Below, in pieces: positions 9,437 to 18,788 of a stretch of DNA of 64,000 bases (position 1 is the stretch's first letter; every line of letters begins with the position of its first letter). A model generated the notes under the pieces. The model was not told where the DNA came from. It did not search any database and was given only the letters and a program-made list of their open reading frames with translations. Source of the stretch: Pseudoalteromonas tunicata (GTDB lineage Bacteria > Pseudomonadota > Gammaproteobacteria > Enterobacterales > Alteromonadaceae); assembly GCF_002310815.1 (NCBI RefSeq), contig NZ_CP011032.1, positions 1,032,001 to 1,096,000 of the forward strand, given 5' to 3'. The translations under genes were made by a program, and so were the position numbers.

Positions 9437-10732
9437 ATGAAATTAAATAAAAAAAATATATTACCACTGGTCATTGTGTCTGCTGCTGTTGCGGCAATTG
9501 CACTTATAGTAAATAACCCACCAAAACCCGCTCGAGGTATGGCTGCAAAACCAGCGCAAATGGCAGTTGAAACACAACTTATTAACGGCCAAACCTTTGA
9601 TGTGGTTATTGATAGTTTTGGCGTGGTACAGCCTCGTACTCAAAGTGTATTAGTAGCGCAAGCCAGTGGTCAGATTAATGAAGTAAGTAGTCAGTTTCGC
9701 GATGGCGGTTTTTTTGAAGCCGGCGATATTTTAGTAAAACTTGATGATAGAGACCATAAAGCCGAAGTTAAAATAGCGCAATCGAGTCTGATGTCGGCTA
9801 AACAAGCCTTGTTTGAAGAACAAGCGCGAGTAAAACAAGCGCTTGCAGATTGGCAGCGCTTAGGCAATGGCCAACAAGCTAACGCCTTAGTACTGCGTGA
9901 ACCGCAATTAGAAGCAGCTAAAGCCAAGGTATTATCGGCAGAAGCCCAGCTTGAAAAAGCACAGCTTACTCTAGAGCGTACGCAAATTGTTGCGCCGTAT
10001 GCTGGTCGAATTTTAAAGAAACACGTCGATTTAGGTCAGGTGGTCAACAACAATACTCAATTGGCAGATATTTATGCGGTTGATTATGTTGAAATTCGCC
10101 TTCCAATCAAAAATAAAGACTTACAACTGATTAAACTGCCTGAGCAGTATCGCGATGTCGCACAGACTCCAGTCGGTAGTGATGTCACATTTAAATCAGA
10201 TTTAGTGCAAGCACAAACGTGGCAAGGACAAGTGGTGCGCACCGAAAGTGCCATTGATAGCCAATCACAGCAACTTTATGTGGTCGCTCAAATCGATGAT
10301 CCGTATCAGGCCAAACTTAACCAAATTTCACCGATTAAAATTGGCCAATATGTCAGCGCCAAAATTAAAGGCAAAACCCTATCAGATGTCATTGTGATCC
10401 CAAACAGTGCCATTTATCAGGGCAGTTATGTTTATACCGTTGAAAACGATGTTTTAAAGCGCAAAGAAATCAGCTTAAGTTGGCAAAATGCCGAACAAGC
10501 TATTGTCTCTGAGGGGTTGGGAAAGGGCGATCAATTAGTGCTCACACCTCTTGGTCAAGTGAGCTCTGGCACCCCTGTTAAAATGCAAAATGCAAATACA
10601 AGTGCTGCACCACAAGATGATAAAGCAGCGCGTCGTGCCAAACTGGAACAAATGGCCAAAGAGCGAGGGATCACTGTTGAGCAGTTAATGGCTGAGCGTA
10701 AAAAAGCCCGTGCGCAAAGAGAAGGTCAATAA
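9437..10732 (+). CDS. RND efflux periplasmic adaptor (HlyD/AcrA family)
   Basis: The 431-residue membrane fusion protein links the inner membrane pump with the outer membrane channel. An uncleaved N-terminal anchor (about 8-27) is followed by a barrel-sandwich half-motif, an alpha-helical hairpin (about 105-165, rich in Ala, Gln and Glu), the second half-motif IVAPYAGRILKKHVDLGQVV, and a beta-barrel domain. The C-terminal 45 residues are charged and helical (KLEQMAKERGITVEQLMAER), longer than in AcrA. It begins 4 bp after the outer membrane gene. Confidence 0.92.
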   Translation: MKLNKKNILPLVIVSAAVAAIALIVNNPPKPARGMAAKPAQMAVETQLINGQTFDVVIDSFGVVQPRTQSVLVAQASGQINEVSSQFRDGGFFEAGDILVKLDDRDHKAEVKIAQSSLMSAKQALFEEQARVKQALADWQRLGNGQQANALVLREPQLEAAKAKVLSAEAQLEKAQLTLERTQIVAPYAGRILKKHVDLGQVVNNNTQLADIYAVDYVEIRLPIKNKDLQLIKLPEQYRDVAQTPVGSDVTFKSDLVQAQTWQGQVVRTESAIDSQSQQLYVVAQIDDPYQAKLNQISPIKIGQYVSAKIKGKTLSDVIVIPNSAIYQGSYVYTVENDVLKRKEISLSWQNAEQAIVSEGLGKGDQLVLTPLGQVSSGTPVKMQNANTSAAPQDDKAARRAKLEQMAKERGITVEQLMAERKKARAQREGQ

Positions 10733-10733
10733 G

Positions 10734-10778
10734 ATGAATTTCGGTTTCAAACAAAATTATCAAGGGGTTAAGGTATGA
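10734..10778 (+). CDS. possible 14-codon leader ORF coupled to the RND pump gene
   Basis: The ATG at 10734 opens 14 codons (MNFGFKQNYQGVKV) whose TGA overlaps the pump start codon as ATGA (10775-10778). An AAGG element lies 8-9 nt before it. It fills almost the whole gap between adaptor and pump, so it could couple translation of the pump to the adaptor. It may equally be chance. Confidence 0.3.
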   Translation: MNFGFKQNYQGVKV

Positions 10779-13700
10779 TTGCTTGGTTTACTCGAAATCA
10801 TGTTGCCGCAAATTTATTAATGATTTGCATCTTATTGGCGGGACTTTTTAGCCTTTCTACTAAAATTCCTTTAGAAGTTTTCCCATCATTTCAAACCGAT
10901 CGCATTAGTGTCAGTGTCTCATTACGTGGCGCAACCCCTGAAGATACCGAACAAGGTGTCGCTATTCGAATTGAAGAAGCGGTGCAAGATTTAGAAGGGG
11001 TGAAACAAATATCGAGTCGTTCATCTGAAGGCTCTGCGTCGGTAACCATCGAGGTAGACACCGGATACGATCCGCGTGAAATGTTAGCAGATATAAAAAG
11101 TCGCGTTGATGCGATTAATACCTTTCCTGCGGATGCTGAAAAACCCATTGTGGCTTTAGCTGAGCGTAAACGTGAAGTAATAGCGGTAACAGTTGCCAGT
11201 GTTTATGGTGAAAAAGAAACCCGTGAATTTGCCGAAACGGTTCGTGATGATTTATTGCGCCTGCCTAATGTTACACAAGTTGATTTAAGTGGTGTACGGG
11301 ACTACGAAATAGCCGTCGAAATATCGCAAGATAGCCTTCGTCAATACGAGCTATCGTTAAAAGAAGTGGCTGCTGCCATTGGCAATTCAAGTACTGATGT
11401 TTCTGCGGGTAATTTAAAAACCTCAGGTGGTGATGTACTTATTCGCTCAAAAGGCCAAGCATATCGCAAAGATGAATTTGCCAAAATCGCGATTAAAACC
11501 AACCCCGATGGTTCAATCATCCGTTTAAGTGATATTGCGGTGATTAAAGATGATTTTGAAGAAACCCCAGTTCGTACGCGTTTTAATGGCAAACAAGCGG
11601 CGTTTATTGATGTTTATCGTATTGGTCAACAAAGTGCGATAGATGTCGCCGATGAAGTGAAACAATATATTGAGCAGCGCCAAGCTTCATTGCCAAAAGG
11701 GTTTGAGCTCAGTTTTTGGGATGACGATTCACAAGTCGTAAAAAATCGTATCGCCACGTTAACGACTAACGCCTTACAGGGCGGTATTTTAGTGCTTGCG
11801 CTGTTGACCTTATTTTTGCGCCCTGCCATTGCCTTTTGGGTGTTTATTGGTATTCCGATTTCATTTATGGGTGCATTTATCGCGATGCCAATTTTTGGTG
11901 TGACACTCAATGTAATGAGCTTATTTGGTTTTATTTTAGTGCTTGGTATTGTCGTTGATGATGCCATCGTCACCGGCGAAAACGTGTATACCCACTTAAA
12001 AACCGCTGAATCGGGTGAGCAAGCCGCAATTCGTGGTACACAAGAGGTCGCAACGCCAGTGACTTTTGGTGTATTAACTACGGTCGCAGCATTTTTACCG
12101 CTCGCCTTTATTGACGGTGCGCGTGGTGCATTGTTTGCGCAAATTCCGTTTATTGTTATCCCTGTTTTATTGTTTTCATTGATTGAATCTAAATTTGTGC
12201 TGCCTGCGCATTTAAAATATTTAAAAATGCGTCATGAAAAACAAGGTTCAAACAAGTTAGAGCAACTGCAACAACGCTTTGCTGATGGCTTTGAAAATGC
12301 GATTTTACGTTATTATCAGCCACTGCTTAAGGTCGCGTTACGCCATAAAATGAGTACCTTGATGGGGTTTGTTGGCATCTTTTTTATTATTATCGCGTTG
12401 ATGTCGAGCGGTTGGACTAAGTTTATCTTTTTCCCGCGCATTCCAAGTGAAACGGTACGGGTTAATTTAACATTGCCTGCCGGTACGCCATTTGAAGTGA
12501 CCAATAAATTCATTTTAAGAATGGCCGACAAAGCGCATGAGCTACAAGAAAAATACATTGATGAAGACAGTGGCAAAAGCGTCATTATTAATATTTTAGC
12601 CACCACGGGAGGGCGAGGTGGTGCATCAAACTCAGGTGGCGTACGCTTTGAAATTATTCCGCCAGAGCAACGCTCAAGCGATATTACATCACGCGAGTTA
12701 GTGACCGAATGGCGTAATCTTATTGGCGTTATTCCAGGTGCTGAAAGTCTGACATTTAGGGCTGAAATTGGTCGCTCATCCGATCCGATTGATGTGCAGT
12801 TAAATGGCCAATCCCTTGAAACACTCAAAGAGGTGGCGGCACGAGTGAAAGAGCGCCTAGCCACCTATCCGACGGTTTTTGATATTGCCGATAGTTTATC
12901 TGATGGTAAACAAGAGCTGCAAATTGAGCTTACAGCGCAAGGTCAGGCGCTGGGACTGACTCGTGTTGCCATTGCCAGCCAAGTTCGCAGCGCGTTTTTT
13001 GGCTCACAAGTGCAGCGAATTCAGCGCGGACGAGATGATGTGCGGGTTATGGTGCGTTTACCGATTGAAGAGCGACGCTCAATTGCCGACTTGCAAAATA
13101 TTTTAATCGATACGCCAAGTGGTGGTGCGGTGCCATTGTCTCATGTTGCAACACTTAAAGCAGGACAAAGCCCAACAACAATCTATCGAATTGACCGTTA
13201 TCGTACTGTGAATGTTAGGGCTGATATTGAAAAAGAAAAAACCAATATGACAGTGCTACAAGCCGATTTAAAAGAGTATTTAGATCAGTTGGTTGCTCAA
13301 TATCCTGGCGTTACGCATTCATTAGAAGGTGAAGCGAAAGAGCAGCGTGAGTCATTTGATTCCCTCACTTGGGCGTTGTTATTTGTCTTTTTTATAATTT
13401 ATGCCTTGTTAGCGATACCATTTAAATCGTATCTACAGCCTTTAATTGTCATGAGCGTAATCCCATTTGGCATGATAGGTGCGGTGATGGGCCATTGGAT
13501 TATGGGTATGGATTTAACCATTATGAGTTTATTAGGCATGCTAGCGCTTGTGGGTGTGGTGGTGAATGACTCTTTGGTATTGGTTGACTTTATTAATAAA
13601 AAACGCGCTGAAGGGCGCGAATTGATGGATTCAGTGCTCACAGCTGGCGCATCGCGTTTTCGCCCAGTAATGCTTACCAGTTTAACTACGTTTATTGGTT

Positions 13701-13903
13701 TAATGCCGTTATTGTTTGAAAAATCGACCCAAGCGCAATTTTTAATACCGATGGCGGTCTCGTTAGGTTTTGGTATTTTATTTGCGACCTTTATCACCTT
13801 GTTATTGATCCCTGTGAATTATCTCTTGGTCGAAAAAGTGAAAGGTCTTTTTTCTACAAAGAGTAAAACAGGTGACTATTCCAGCGTAGATAAAGCTGTT
13901 TAG
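10775..13903 (+). CDS. RND efflux pump inner membrane permease
   Basis: This proton-driven inner membrane exporter has 1042 residues, the size of the AcrB/hydrophobe-amphiphile efflux family. Twelve membrane helices are arranged as 1+5 and 1+5 around two large periplasmic loops. TM4 carries the proton-relay Asp pair in LGIVVDDAIVTGEN. In TM10 the position of the AcrB lysine is occupied by Asn (GVVVNDSLVLVDF), a variant seen in a subgroup of these pumps. An AAGG ribosome-binding site precedes ATG 10775. It is the last gene of the operon and a terminator follows. Confidence 0.94.
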   Translation: MIAWFTRNHVAANLLMICILLAGLFSLSTKIPLEVFPSFQTDRISVSVSLRGATPEDTEQGVAIRIEEAVQDLEGVKQISSRSSEGSASVTIEVDTGYDPREMLADIKSRVDAINTFPADAEKPIVALAERKREVIAVTVASVYGEKETREFAETVRDDLLRLPNVTQVDLSGVRDYEIAVEISQDSLRQYELSLKEVAAAIGNSSTDVSAGNLKTSGGDVLIRSKGQAYRKDEFAKIAIKTNPDGSIIRLSDIAVIKDDFEETPVRTRFNGKQAAFIDVYRIGQQSAIDVADEVKQYIEQRQASLPKGFELSFWDDDSQVVKNRIATLTTNALQGGILVLALLTLFLRPAIAFWVFIGIPISFMGAFIAMPIFGVTLNVMSLFGFILVLGIVVDDAIVTGENVYTHLKTAESGEQAAIRGTQEVATPVTFGVLTTVAAFLPLAFIDGARGALFAQIPFIVIPVLLFSLIESKFVLPAHLKYLKMRHEKQGSNKLEQLQQRFADGFENAILRYYQPLLKVALRHKMSTLMGFVGIFFIIIALMSSGWTKFIFFPRIPSETVRVNLTLPAGTPFEVTNKFILRMADKAHELQEKYIDEDSGKSVIINILATTGGRGGASNSGGVRFEIIPPEQRSSDITSRELVTEWRNLIGVIPGAESLTFRAEIGRSSDPIDVQLNGQSLETLKEVAARVKERLATYPTVFDIADSLSDGKQELQIELTAQGQALGLTRVAIASQVRSAFFGSQVQRIQRGRDDVRVMVRLPIEERRSIADLQNILIDTPSGGAVPLSHVATLKAGQSPTTIYRIDRYRTVNVRADIEKEKTNMTVLQADLKEYLDQLVAQYPGVTHSLEGEAKEQRESFDSLTWALLFVFFIIYALLAIPFKSYLQPLIVMSVIPFGMIGAVMGHWIMGMDLTIMSLLGMLALVGVVVNDSLVLVDFINKKRAEGRELMDSVLTAGASRFRPVMLTSLTTFIGLMPLLFEKSTQAQFLIPMAVSLGFGILFATFITLLLIPVNYLLVEKVKGLFSTKSKTGDYSSVDKAV

Positions 13904-13933
13904 ATAAAGGTATTAAGCTTTAATGCTAAAAAG

Positions 13934-13960
13934 CCAAGTCGGATAGACTTGGTTTTTTTT
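13934..13960 (+). terminator. rho-independent terminator of the RND efflux operon
   Basis: A stem CCAAGTC/GACTTGG (13934-13940 with 13946-13952) with a 5-nt loop is followed by eight T. Confidence 0.9.
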
Positions 13961-14082
13961 CTGATCAGTTAAAAAGTCAGTTGTAATAACAAAGCTTGAT
14001 CAAAAAAGCTTATCAGGAATTTAATAATTAAGAGAAATAACAAAACTAAAAACGAGCGGGAAATCACGAGACGAGAAAATTA

Positions 14083-14265
14083 AGTGTCTCCAAGATGCGG
14101 TTGCGGGTGTCAGCCCTTGAACCCTAAGGTTCAAGGCGGAACACAACAACTAGCCGCAGGCTTCTCGGTACATGCCGAGCTTGCACAATAGCTAATAAAC
14201 TGCGTCCCTAACAAAAAATTTATCGGCTCAGGGACTTAACCCACTGACCTGCATCTCAGAGAACA
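14083..14265 (-). ncRNA. ssrS: 6S RNA
   Basis: 6S RNA mimics an open promoter and holds sigma-70 RNA polymerase in stationary phase. Read on the minus strand, the sequence shows the conserved 5' block TTCTCTGAGATG, then GTCCCTGAGCCGATA, the central GCTCGG...CCGAGAAGCCTGCGG, the hairpin CCTTGAACC/GGTTCAAGG, and the 3' block GCATCTTGGAGA that pairs with the 5' end. The length of about 183 nt agrees with E. coli. A perfect TATAAT on the minus strand (14276-14271) lies at the right distance upstream. The ends are estimates to within a few bases. Confidence 0.92.
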
Positions 14266-14448
14266 ACCTAATTATATAAGACAATTTGCAAAGCTCTATC
14301 TTTTATTGCAAAAAAAAGTCCAACTGAAGTTTAAATAAACAAAACGCTTTAAAATCGCACTGTTAAGGCTAATTTATTGGAGTTGCTGCTAGCCCAGTGG
14401 TAGCATTGCGCTTATAGTTAACCCAAATTATTGGCTAAGAAACCGACA
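14266..14448. promoter_or_regulatory. divergent promoter region between ssrS and ygfB
   Basis: It contains the ssrS -10 element (14271-14276, minus strand) and a TATAGT at 14413-14418 that may serve ygfB. Only about 180 bp separate the two genes, which leaves no room for zapA, the gene usually found here. Confidence 0.5.
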
Positions 14449-15015
14449 ATGATCGAAAACCTCACCTACCAAGAAGCACAGTTGCTGCTCGAAAAACATC
14501 AAGTGTTTGTTATGCCCTCAGAAGTACATGGCGTTATTAGCGGTCTACTTGCCTGCGGCCTTGAAATTGAAAGTACTGAGTATTTATCTTTATTAAGTGA
14601 TGTATTTAATGAAGGTCAGGCTTTTCAAACTGAGTTAAAAACGTTTTTAGTTGAACTTTATAAGCAAGTCACCAGCAAATTAAGCGACCGCGAATTACAT
14701 TTTGAATTGTATTTACCCGATGACGACGAATCATTAGCCGACCAAGCTAATGCGGTAGTTGCTTGGATTGCCGGTTTTTTACTGGGGTTTGGTTTAAAAC
14801 AAAAAGATTACGGCCGTTTGTCAGACGATGTCAAAGAAGTGATCCAAGATTTTACTGAGATCAGTAAACTTGATACCCATTTTGATGAGACCGAAGAAGA
14901 CAGCCAAAGTTTATATGAAATCATTGAATATGTGCGTATTTCAACCTTGTTATGTTTTGCCGAATTAGGTGAAAAACAAGTCACAAGTACACCGACTAAT
15001 AAAACGATTCATTAA
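14449..15015 (+). CDS. ygfB: YgfB family protein (UPF0149)
   Basis: A cytoplasmic helical protein of the UPF0149/YgfB family. The conserved patches are MPSEVHGVISGLLACG, the acidic YLPDDDESLADQA, AVVAWIAGFLLGFGL and IIEYVRISTLLCF, matching E. coli YgfB in order. In E. coli and relatives it heads the pepP-ubiH-ubiI operon, as here, with pepP 12 bp on. I chose ATG 14449, which gives 188 residues. A TTG six codons upstream (14431) is also possible, because the Shine-Dalgarno signal is weak for both. Confidence 0.88.
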   Translation: MIENLTYQEAQLLLEKHQVFVMPSEVHGVISGLLACGLEIESTEYLSLLSDVFNEGQAFQTELKTFLVELYKQVTSKLSDRELHFELYLPDDDESLADQANAVVAWIAGFLLGFGLKQKDYGRLSDDVKEVIQDFTEISKLDTHFDETEEDSQSLYEIIEYVRISTLLCFAELGEKQVTSTPTNKTIH

Positions 15016-15027
15016 AAGAGCCTATTT

Positions 15028-16329
15028 ATGAGCGAATTTATCCAACGACGTGCACGTTTGCTTGCGAGTATGGAACCAAATTCCATCGCAATCATAGGAG
15101 CTGCAAAAGAAAAAACTCGTAGTCGCGATACCGAATATGCTTTTCGCCAAGACAGCGATTTTTTTTACTTAACCGGATTTAACGAACCTGATGCGGTCCT
15201 GGTACTGGCCCCTGATTTAGCCGAACCATGTACTTTATTTTGTCGCGCTAAAGATAAAATGGCTGAGATCTGGAGCGGACGACGTCTTGGCCCTGAACAA
15301 GCTCAAATTCAATTAGGTTTTAACCATGCCGATAGCCTTGATGGGCTTGAAGATAAACTATTGGCGTTAATTAATGGTCATCCAACCTTATATTTTGCTC
15401 AGGGTAATGATGGCCAGTTTGATGATTTAATTTGGCAATGTATTAATACGTTACGTAATGGTCCAAAGCGCGGCTTTAAAGCGCCGCACACCATTAAAGA
15501 TGTACGTAGCTTAGTGCATGAAATGCGCTTATTTAAATCTGATGCTGAACTTGCTCTAATGCAAGAAGCGGCAAATATCAGCTCAAAAGCGCATATTAGA
15601 GCCATGCAATTTGCTAAAGCGGGTGCCACAGAATATCAGCTTGAGGCTGAAATACATCATCATTATGCGATGAATGGTGCGCGCCATCCTGCCTATGGCA
15701 CCATTGTTGGTTCAGGCGATAACGCCAATATTTTGCATTACACCGAAAATAGTTCTGTGCTTGTCGATGGCGATTTAGTATTGATTGATTCTGGTTGTGA
15801 GCTACAAGGTTATGCCGCAGATATTACTCGTACTTTTCCTGTTAATGGTCGTTTTAGTGCGCCGCAAAAGCAGTTATACCAGTTGGTACTCGATGCTCAG
15901 TTAGCCGCGCTTGAAGTGGTAAAACCAGGTAATACGCTAAAAATGGTCGGTGATGCCGCCATAAACGTATTAACTCAAGGCATGATAAGTCTTGGTTTGT
16001 TGCAAGGTGACCTTGATGAGCTTATCAGCAAACAAGCCTATAAAGCGTTTTATATGCATGGTGTTGGTCACTGGTTAGGTTTAGATGTGCACGATGTTGG
16101 CGATTATAAACAAGATGAAAAAGACCGCCCGTTTGAGCCAGGTATGGTGCTTACTGTTGAGCCTGGTTTATATGTTGCCGCTGACGCCATTGCGCCAGAG
16201 CAATTTAAAGGCATAGGCATTCGTATTGAAGATGATGTTGTGGTTACCCAAACGGGTCATATCGTTCTTACTGCTTTAGTACCAAAAACCATCGCTGAGA
16301 TTGAAGCTATTATGCAAGCAGGAGTGTAG
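15028..16329 (+). CDS. pepP: Xaa-Pro aminopeptidase PepP
   Basis: Aminopeptidase P removes an N-terminal residue that precedes proline, using two manganese ions. The 433 residues have the family's size. An N-terminal creatinase-like domain is followed by the pita-bread metallopeptidase fold. All five metal ligands are visible: Asp in IDSGCELQG, Asp in AADITRTFP, His in MHGVGHWLGLDVHD, Glu in TVEPGLYV, and Glu in GIRIEDDVVV. A RBS-like AAAAGAG precedes ATG 15028. It is placed between ygfB and ubiH with 12-bp and 1-bp gaps, so the genes form one operon. Confidence 0.95.
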   Translation: MSEFIQRRARLLASMEPNSIAIIGAAKEKTRSRDTEYAFRQDSDFFYLTGFNEPDAVLVLAPDLAEPCTLFCRAKDKMAEIWSGRRLGPEQAQIQLGFNHADSLDGLEDKLLALINGHPTLYFAQGNDGQFDDLIWQCINTLRNGPKRGFKAPHTIKDVRSLVHEMRLFKSDAELALMQEAANISSKAHIRAMQFAKAGATEYQLEAEIHHHYAMNGARHPAYGTIVGSGDNANILHYTENSSVLVDGDLVLIDSGCELQGYAADITRTFPVNGRFSAPQKQLYQLVLDAQLAALEVVKPGNTLKMVGDAAINVLTQGMISLGLLQGDLDELISKQAYKAFYMHGVGHWLGLDVHDVGDYKQDEKDRPFEPGMVLTVEPGLYVAADAIAPEQFKGIGIRIEDDVVVTQTGHIVLTALVPKTIAEIEAIMQAGV

Positions 16330-16330
16330 G

Positions 16331-17524
16331 GTGCAGCAGTTTGATGTGGTTATTTTAGGAGGCGGGCTGATTGGTGCAAGCCAAGCGTTATGTTTGGCAA
16401 AAAGCTGCCCACAGCTGCGCATTGCCGTGGTCGAAGCCTTTACAGCCAACGACAGCGCCCAACCTAGTTTTGACGACCGCTCTATCGCAATTGCCCATCA
16501 TAGTGCTACGTATCTGAGTAAATTGGGGCTATTTAATCAAAGTGCTCCTTATGTTGAAACAATTGCTAGTGTGCAAGTCTCCGACCGTGGGCATTTTGGT
16601 AAAACCAATATCAGTGCCGCAGAATACCAAGTGCCAGCACTGGGATATGTGGCCGAAGTCAGACCATTTGGCATTATGCTGCATCAACAATTAGTGCAGC
16701 AAGGCATTACGCTTTTTTGCCCTCATACTGTGAGCGCAATCGAACTGAGCGCCAATGTAAATATTCTCACTTTGAATGATAACCAACAGTTGAGCGCTAA
16801 ATTAGTGATTGTGGCCGATGGTGCACAATCGACAAGCCGCGCCATGTTAAAAATTGACTTTAAACCTGAGTCATATCCGCAAAGCGCTATTATTGCCAAT
16901 ATTGAAGTCAGTGGCGGCCATCATCAGCGTGCGTTTGAGCGTTTTACCGAACATGGGCCAATGGCTTTATTACCAATGAGCCAAAATCGTTATTCTTTGG
17001 TGTGGTGCGTGCACCCTGATGCAGTGGCCGATTTAATGCAGGCCAGTGACGACGAGTTTTTAACGCAATTACAACAGGCGTTTGGTTATCGCGCTGGGCA
17101 CTTTATTAAAGTGGGCGTTAAAGCACAGTATCCACTTACTAAAGGTCAAGCGAGTCAATTTATAGCGCATCGCACAGCAATAATTGGTAATGCGGCTCAC
17201 ACTGTTCACCCCATTGCTGGGCAAGGCTTTAATTTGGGGGTGAGAGATATTCAATTACTGGTCGATTTAATTAAAACCGCACATAACCAAGGCCTCGATA
17301 TTGGTACTTATCCAGTATTAAAGCTCTACCAACAGCAAAGGCAGCAAGATATTGGTACTGTGCTGTGTTTAACTGATTCGCTAGTCAAACTCTTCTCAAA
17401 TAGCGCTCGTTTTATTGCCCTTGGGCGCAGTATTGGTTTATTAAGTTTAGAGCTGAGCAAGGGCCTTAAAAAACCATTAGCCAAGCAATTAATGGGGCAT
17501 ACCCGCCAAGGATTAAAAACATGA
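16331..17524 (+). CDS. ubiH: 2-octaprenyl-6-methoxyphenyl hydroxylase UbiH
   Basis: An FAD monooxygenase of aerobic ubiquinone synthesis acting on the ring at C1. The dinucleotide-binding loop VILGGGLIGAS is at the N-terminus, and the second FAD motif GNAAHTVHPIAGQGFNLG is near residue 290. Specific stretches shared with E. coli UbiH include VQVSDRGHFG, RAFERFTEHGPMALLPMS and YQQQRQQD. I use GTG 16331, one base after the pepP stop, because the family starts right at the Rossmann strand; the longer frame from 16301 lies inside pepP. Its TGA overlaps the ubiI start (ATGA), so translation is coupled. Confidence 0.94.
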   Translation: MQQFDVVILGGGLIGASQALCLAKSCPQLRIAVVEAFTANDSAQPSFDDRSIAIAHHSATYLSKLGLFNQSAPYVETIASVQVSDRGHFGKTNISAAEYQVPALGYVAEVRPFGIMLHQQLVQQGITLFCPHTVSAIELSANVNILTLNDNQQLSAKLVIVADGAQSTSRAMLKIDFKPESYPQSAIIANIEVSGGHHQRAFERFTEHGPMALLPMSQNRYSLVWCVHPDAVADLMQASDDEFLTQLQQAFGYRAGHFIKVGVKAQYPLTKGQASQFIAHRTAIIGNAAHTVHPIAGQGFNLGVRDIQLLVDLIKTAHNQGLDIGTYPVLKLYQQQRQQDIGTVLCLTDSLVKLFSNSARFIALGRSIGLLSLELSKGLKKPLAKQLMGHTRQGLKT

Positions 17525-18711
17525 AACAAAGCCAAGTATGTATTGTGGGTGCAGGTTGCATTGGTTTAACACTGGCATTGGGTTTGGTAAAACAAGGTAT
17601 TAGCGTAGTGGTAATTGATGGTGCGCCGCGTTTAAGTGCGCCTAACAGCAAAGCAGCTGAGTTTAGTTTACGTGTGAGTGCGCTTAGTTTAGCAAGCCAA
17701 GCGTTATTTATGCAGCTTGGCGTATGGCAAGCGATGTTAGATTTACGAGCGCAGCCTTACACCACAATGGATGTGCGCGATAAAGACTCATTTGGCAAAA
17801 TTGAGTTTGTCGCACAAGAACAAGACTTAACCCATTTAGGGCATATCGTCGAAAACGATGTGATCCGCCACGCTTTATTAGCCGCACTTGACGAGCAGCC
17901 TTTGGCAACGGTTTTGTTTGATAGCCCGTATCAGCAAATTCACCAAAGTGATAGCGATGTCTTTTTAACCCTTAAAGATGGCACTCCCATTATTGCAAAG
18001 CTGCTGGTGGCCTGTGATGGCGCAAACTCAGCTATTCGCCAGCAATATAAAATGCCGATTACGTTTTGGGATTATGATCATCACGCCATTGTTGCAACTA
18101 TTAAAACCCAGTTACCACACCATAATGTGGCGCGTCAGGTGTTTTTACCCGATGGGCCATTAGCATTCTTGCCACTGCCTGAAGCGAATACTCACTCAAT
18201 TGTGTGGTCAACGTCGCCGATGCGCGCTCAAGCGTTATTAGCTATGGACGATAGCGAGTTTAATAAAGCGCTCATGGCCGAATTTGATGGGCAATGCGGT
18301 TTATGTGAAGTTGTCAGTGCTCGGCAAAGTTTTCCACTTAAAATGCGTTATGCCCGCAAATGGCTCGATAACCGAGTTATTTTAATGGGTGATGCCGCCC
18401 ATACTATTCACCCGTTAGCAGGGCTTGGTATGAACTTAGGGCTAAAAGATGCTGCTTATTTACTTGAGTTATTAGCATCGGCATCAACAAGCAGTGCACA
18501 AGGTGAATTTGCGCCCCATAAACTACTACGCCAGTACGAACGTGGCCGCAAAGCTGATGCTCAAACCCATATCGCGATGATGCAAGGGCTCAAAGAATTA
18601 TTTGAAGGCCAGCATCCACTTAAAAAACTTATTCGTGGTGTTGGGCTTAATTTGGTTGATAACCTGAGCCCACTGAAGCAATTGTTTGCTGATAAAGCGC
18701 TGGGGCAATAA
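17521..18711 (+). CDS. ubiI: 2-octaprenylphenol hydroxylase UbiI
   Basis: UbiI (formerly VisC) is the C5 FAD hydroxylase of ubiquinone synthesis. It has 396 residues, with VGAGCIGLTLALGL for FAD binding, RVSALSLASQALF, the UbiI-like FWDYDHHAIVATI, and GDAAHTIHPLAGLGMNLG in the second FAD motif. The ATG at 17521 overlaps the ubiH stop by four bases. It is the last gene of ygfB-pepP-ubiH-ubiI and a strong terminator follows. The two hydroxylases are paralogues, told apart here by their family-specific stretches. Confidence 0.94.
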   Translation: MKQSQVCIVGAGCIGLTLALGLVKQGISVVVIDGAPRLSAPNSKAAEFSLRVSALSLASQALFMQLGVWQAMLDLRAQPYTTMDVRDKDSFGKIEFVAQEQDLTHLGHIVENDVIRHALLAALDEQPLATVLFDSPYQQIHQSDSDVFLTLKDGTPIIAKLLVACDGANSAIRQQYKMPITFWDYDHHAIVATIKTQLPHHNVARQVFLPDGPLAFLPLPEANTHSIVWSTSPMRAQALLAMDDSEFNKALMAEFDGQCGLCEVVSARQSFPLKMRYARKWLDNRVILMGDAAHTIHPLAGLGMNLGLKDAAYLLELLASASTSSAQGEFAPHKLLRQYERGRKADAQTHIAMMQGLKELFEGQHPLKKLIRGVGLNLVDNLSPLKQLFADKALGQ

Positions 18712-18743
18712 TCAGTCACTTTAATTAACAAACTTAAATCAAC

Positions 18744-18767
18744 AAAAACCGCAGTGATGCGGTTTTT
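18744..18767. terminator. terminator after ubiI
   Basis: A 10-bp stem AAAAACCGCA/TGCGGTTTTT with loop GTGA. It is symmetric and lies between the convergent ubiI and DUF2024 genes, so it probably serves both. Confidence 0.9.
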
Positions 18768-18788
18768 GTTTTATGCTTTACGCCATTT

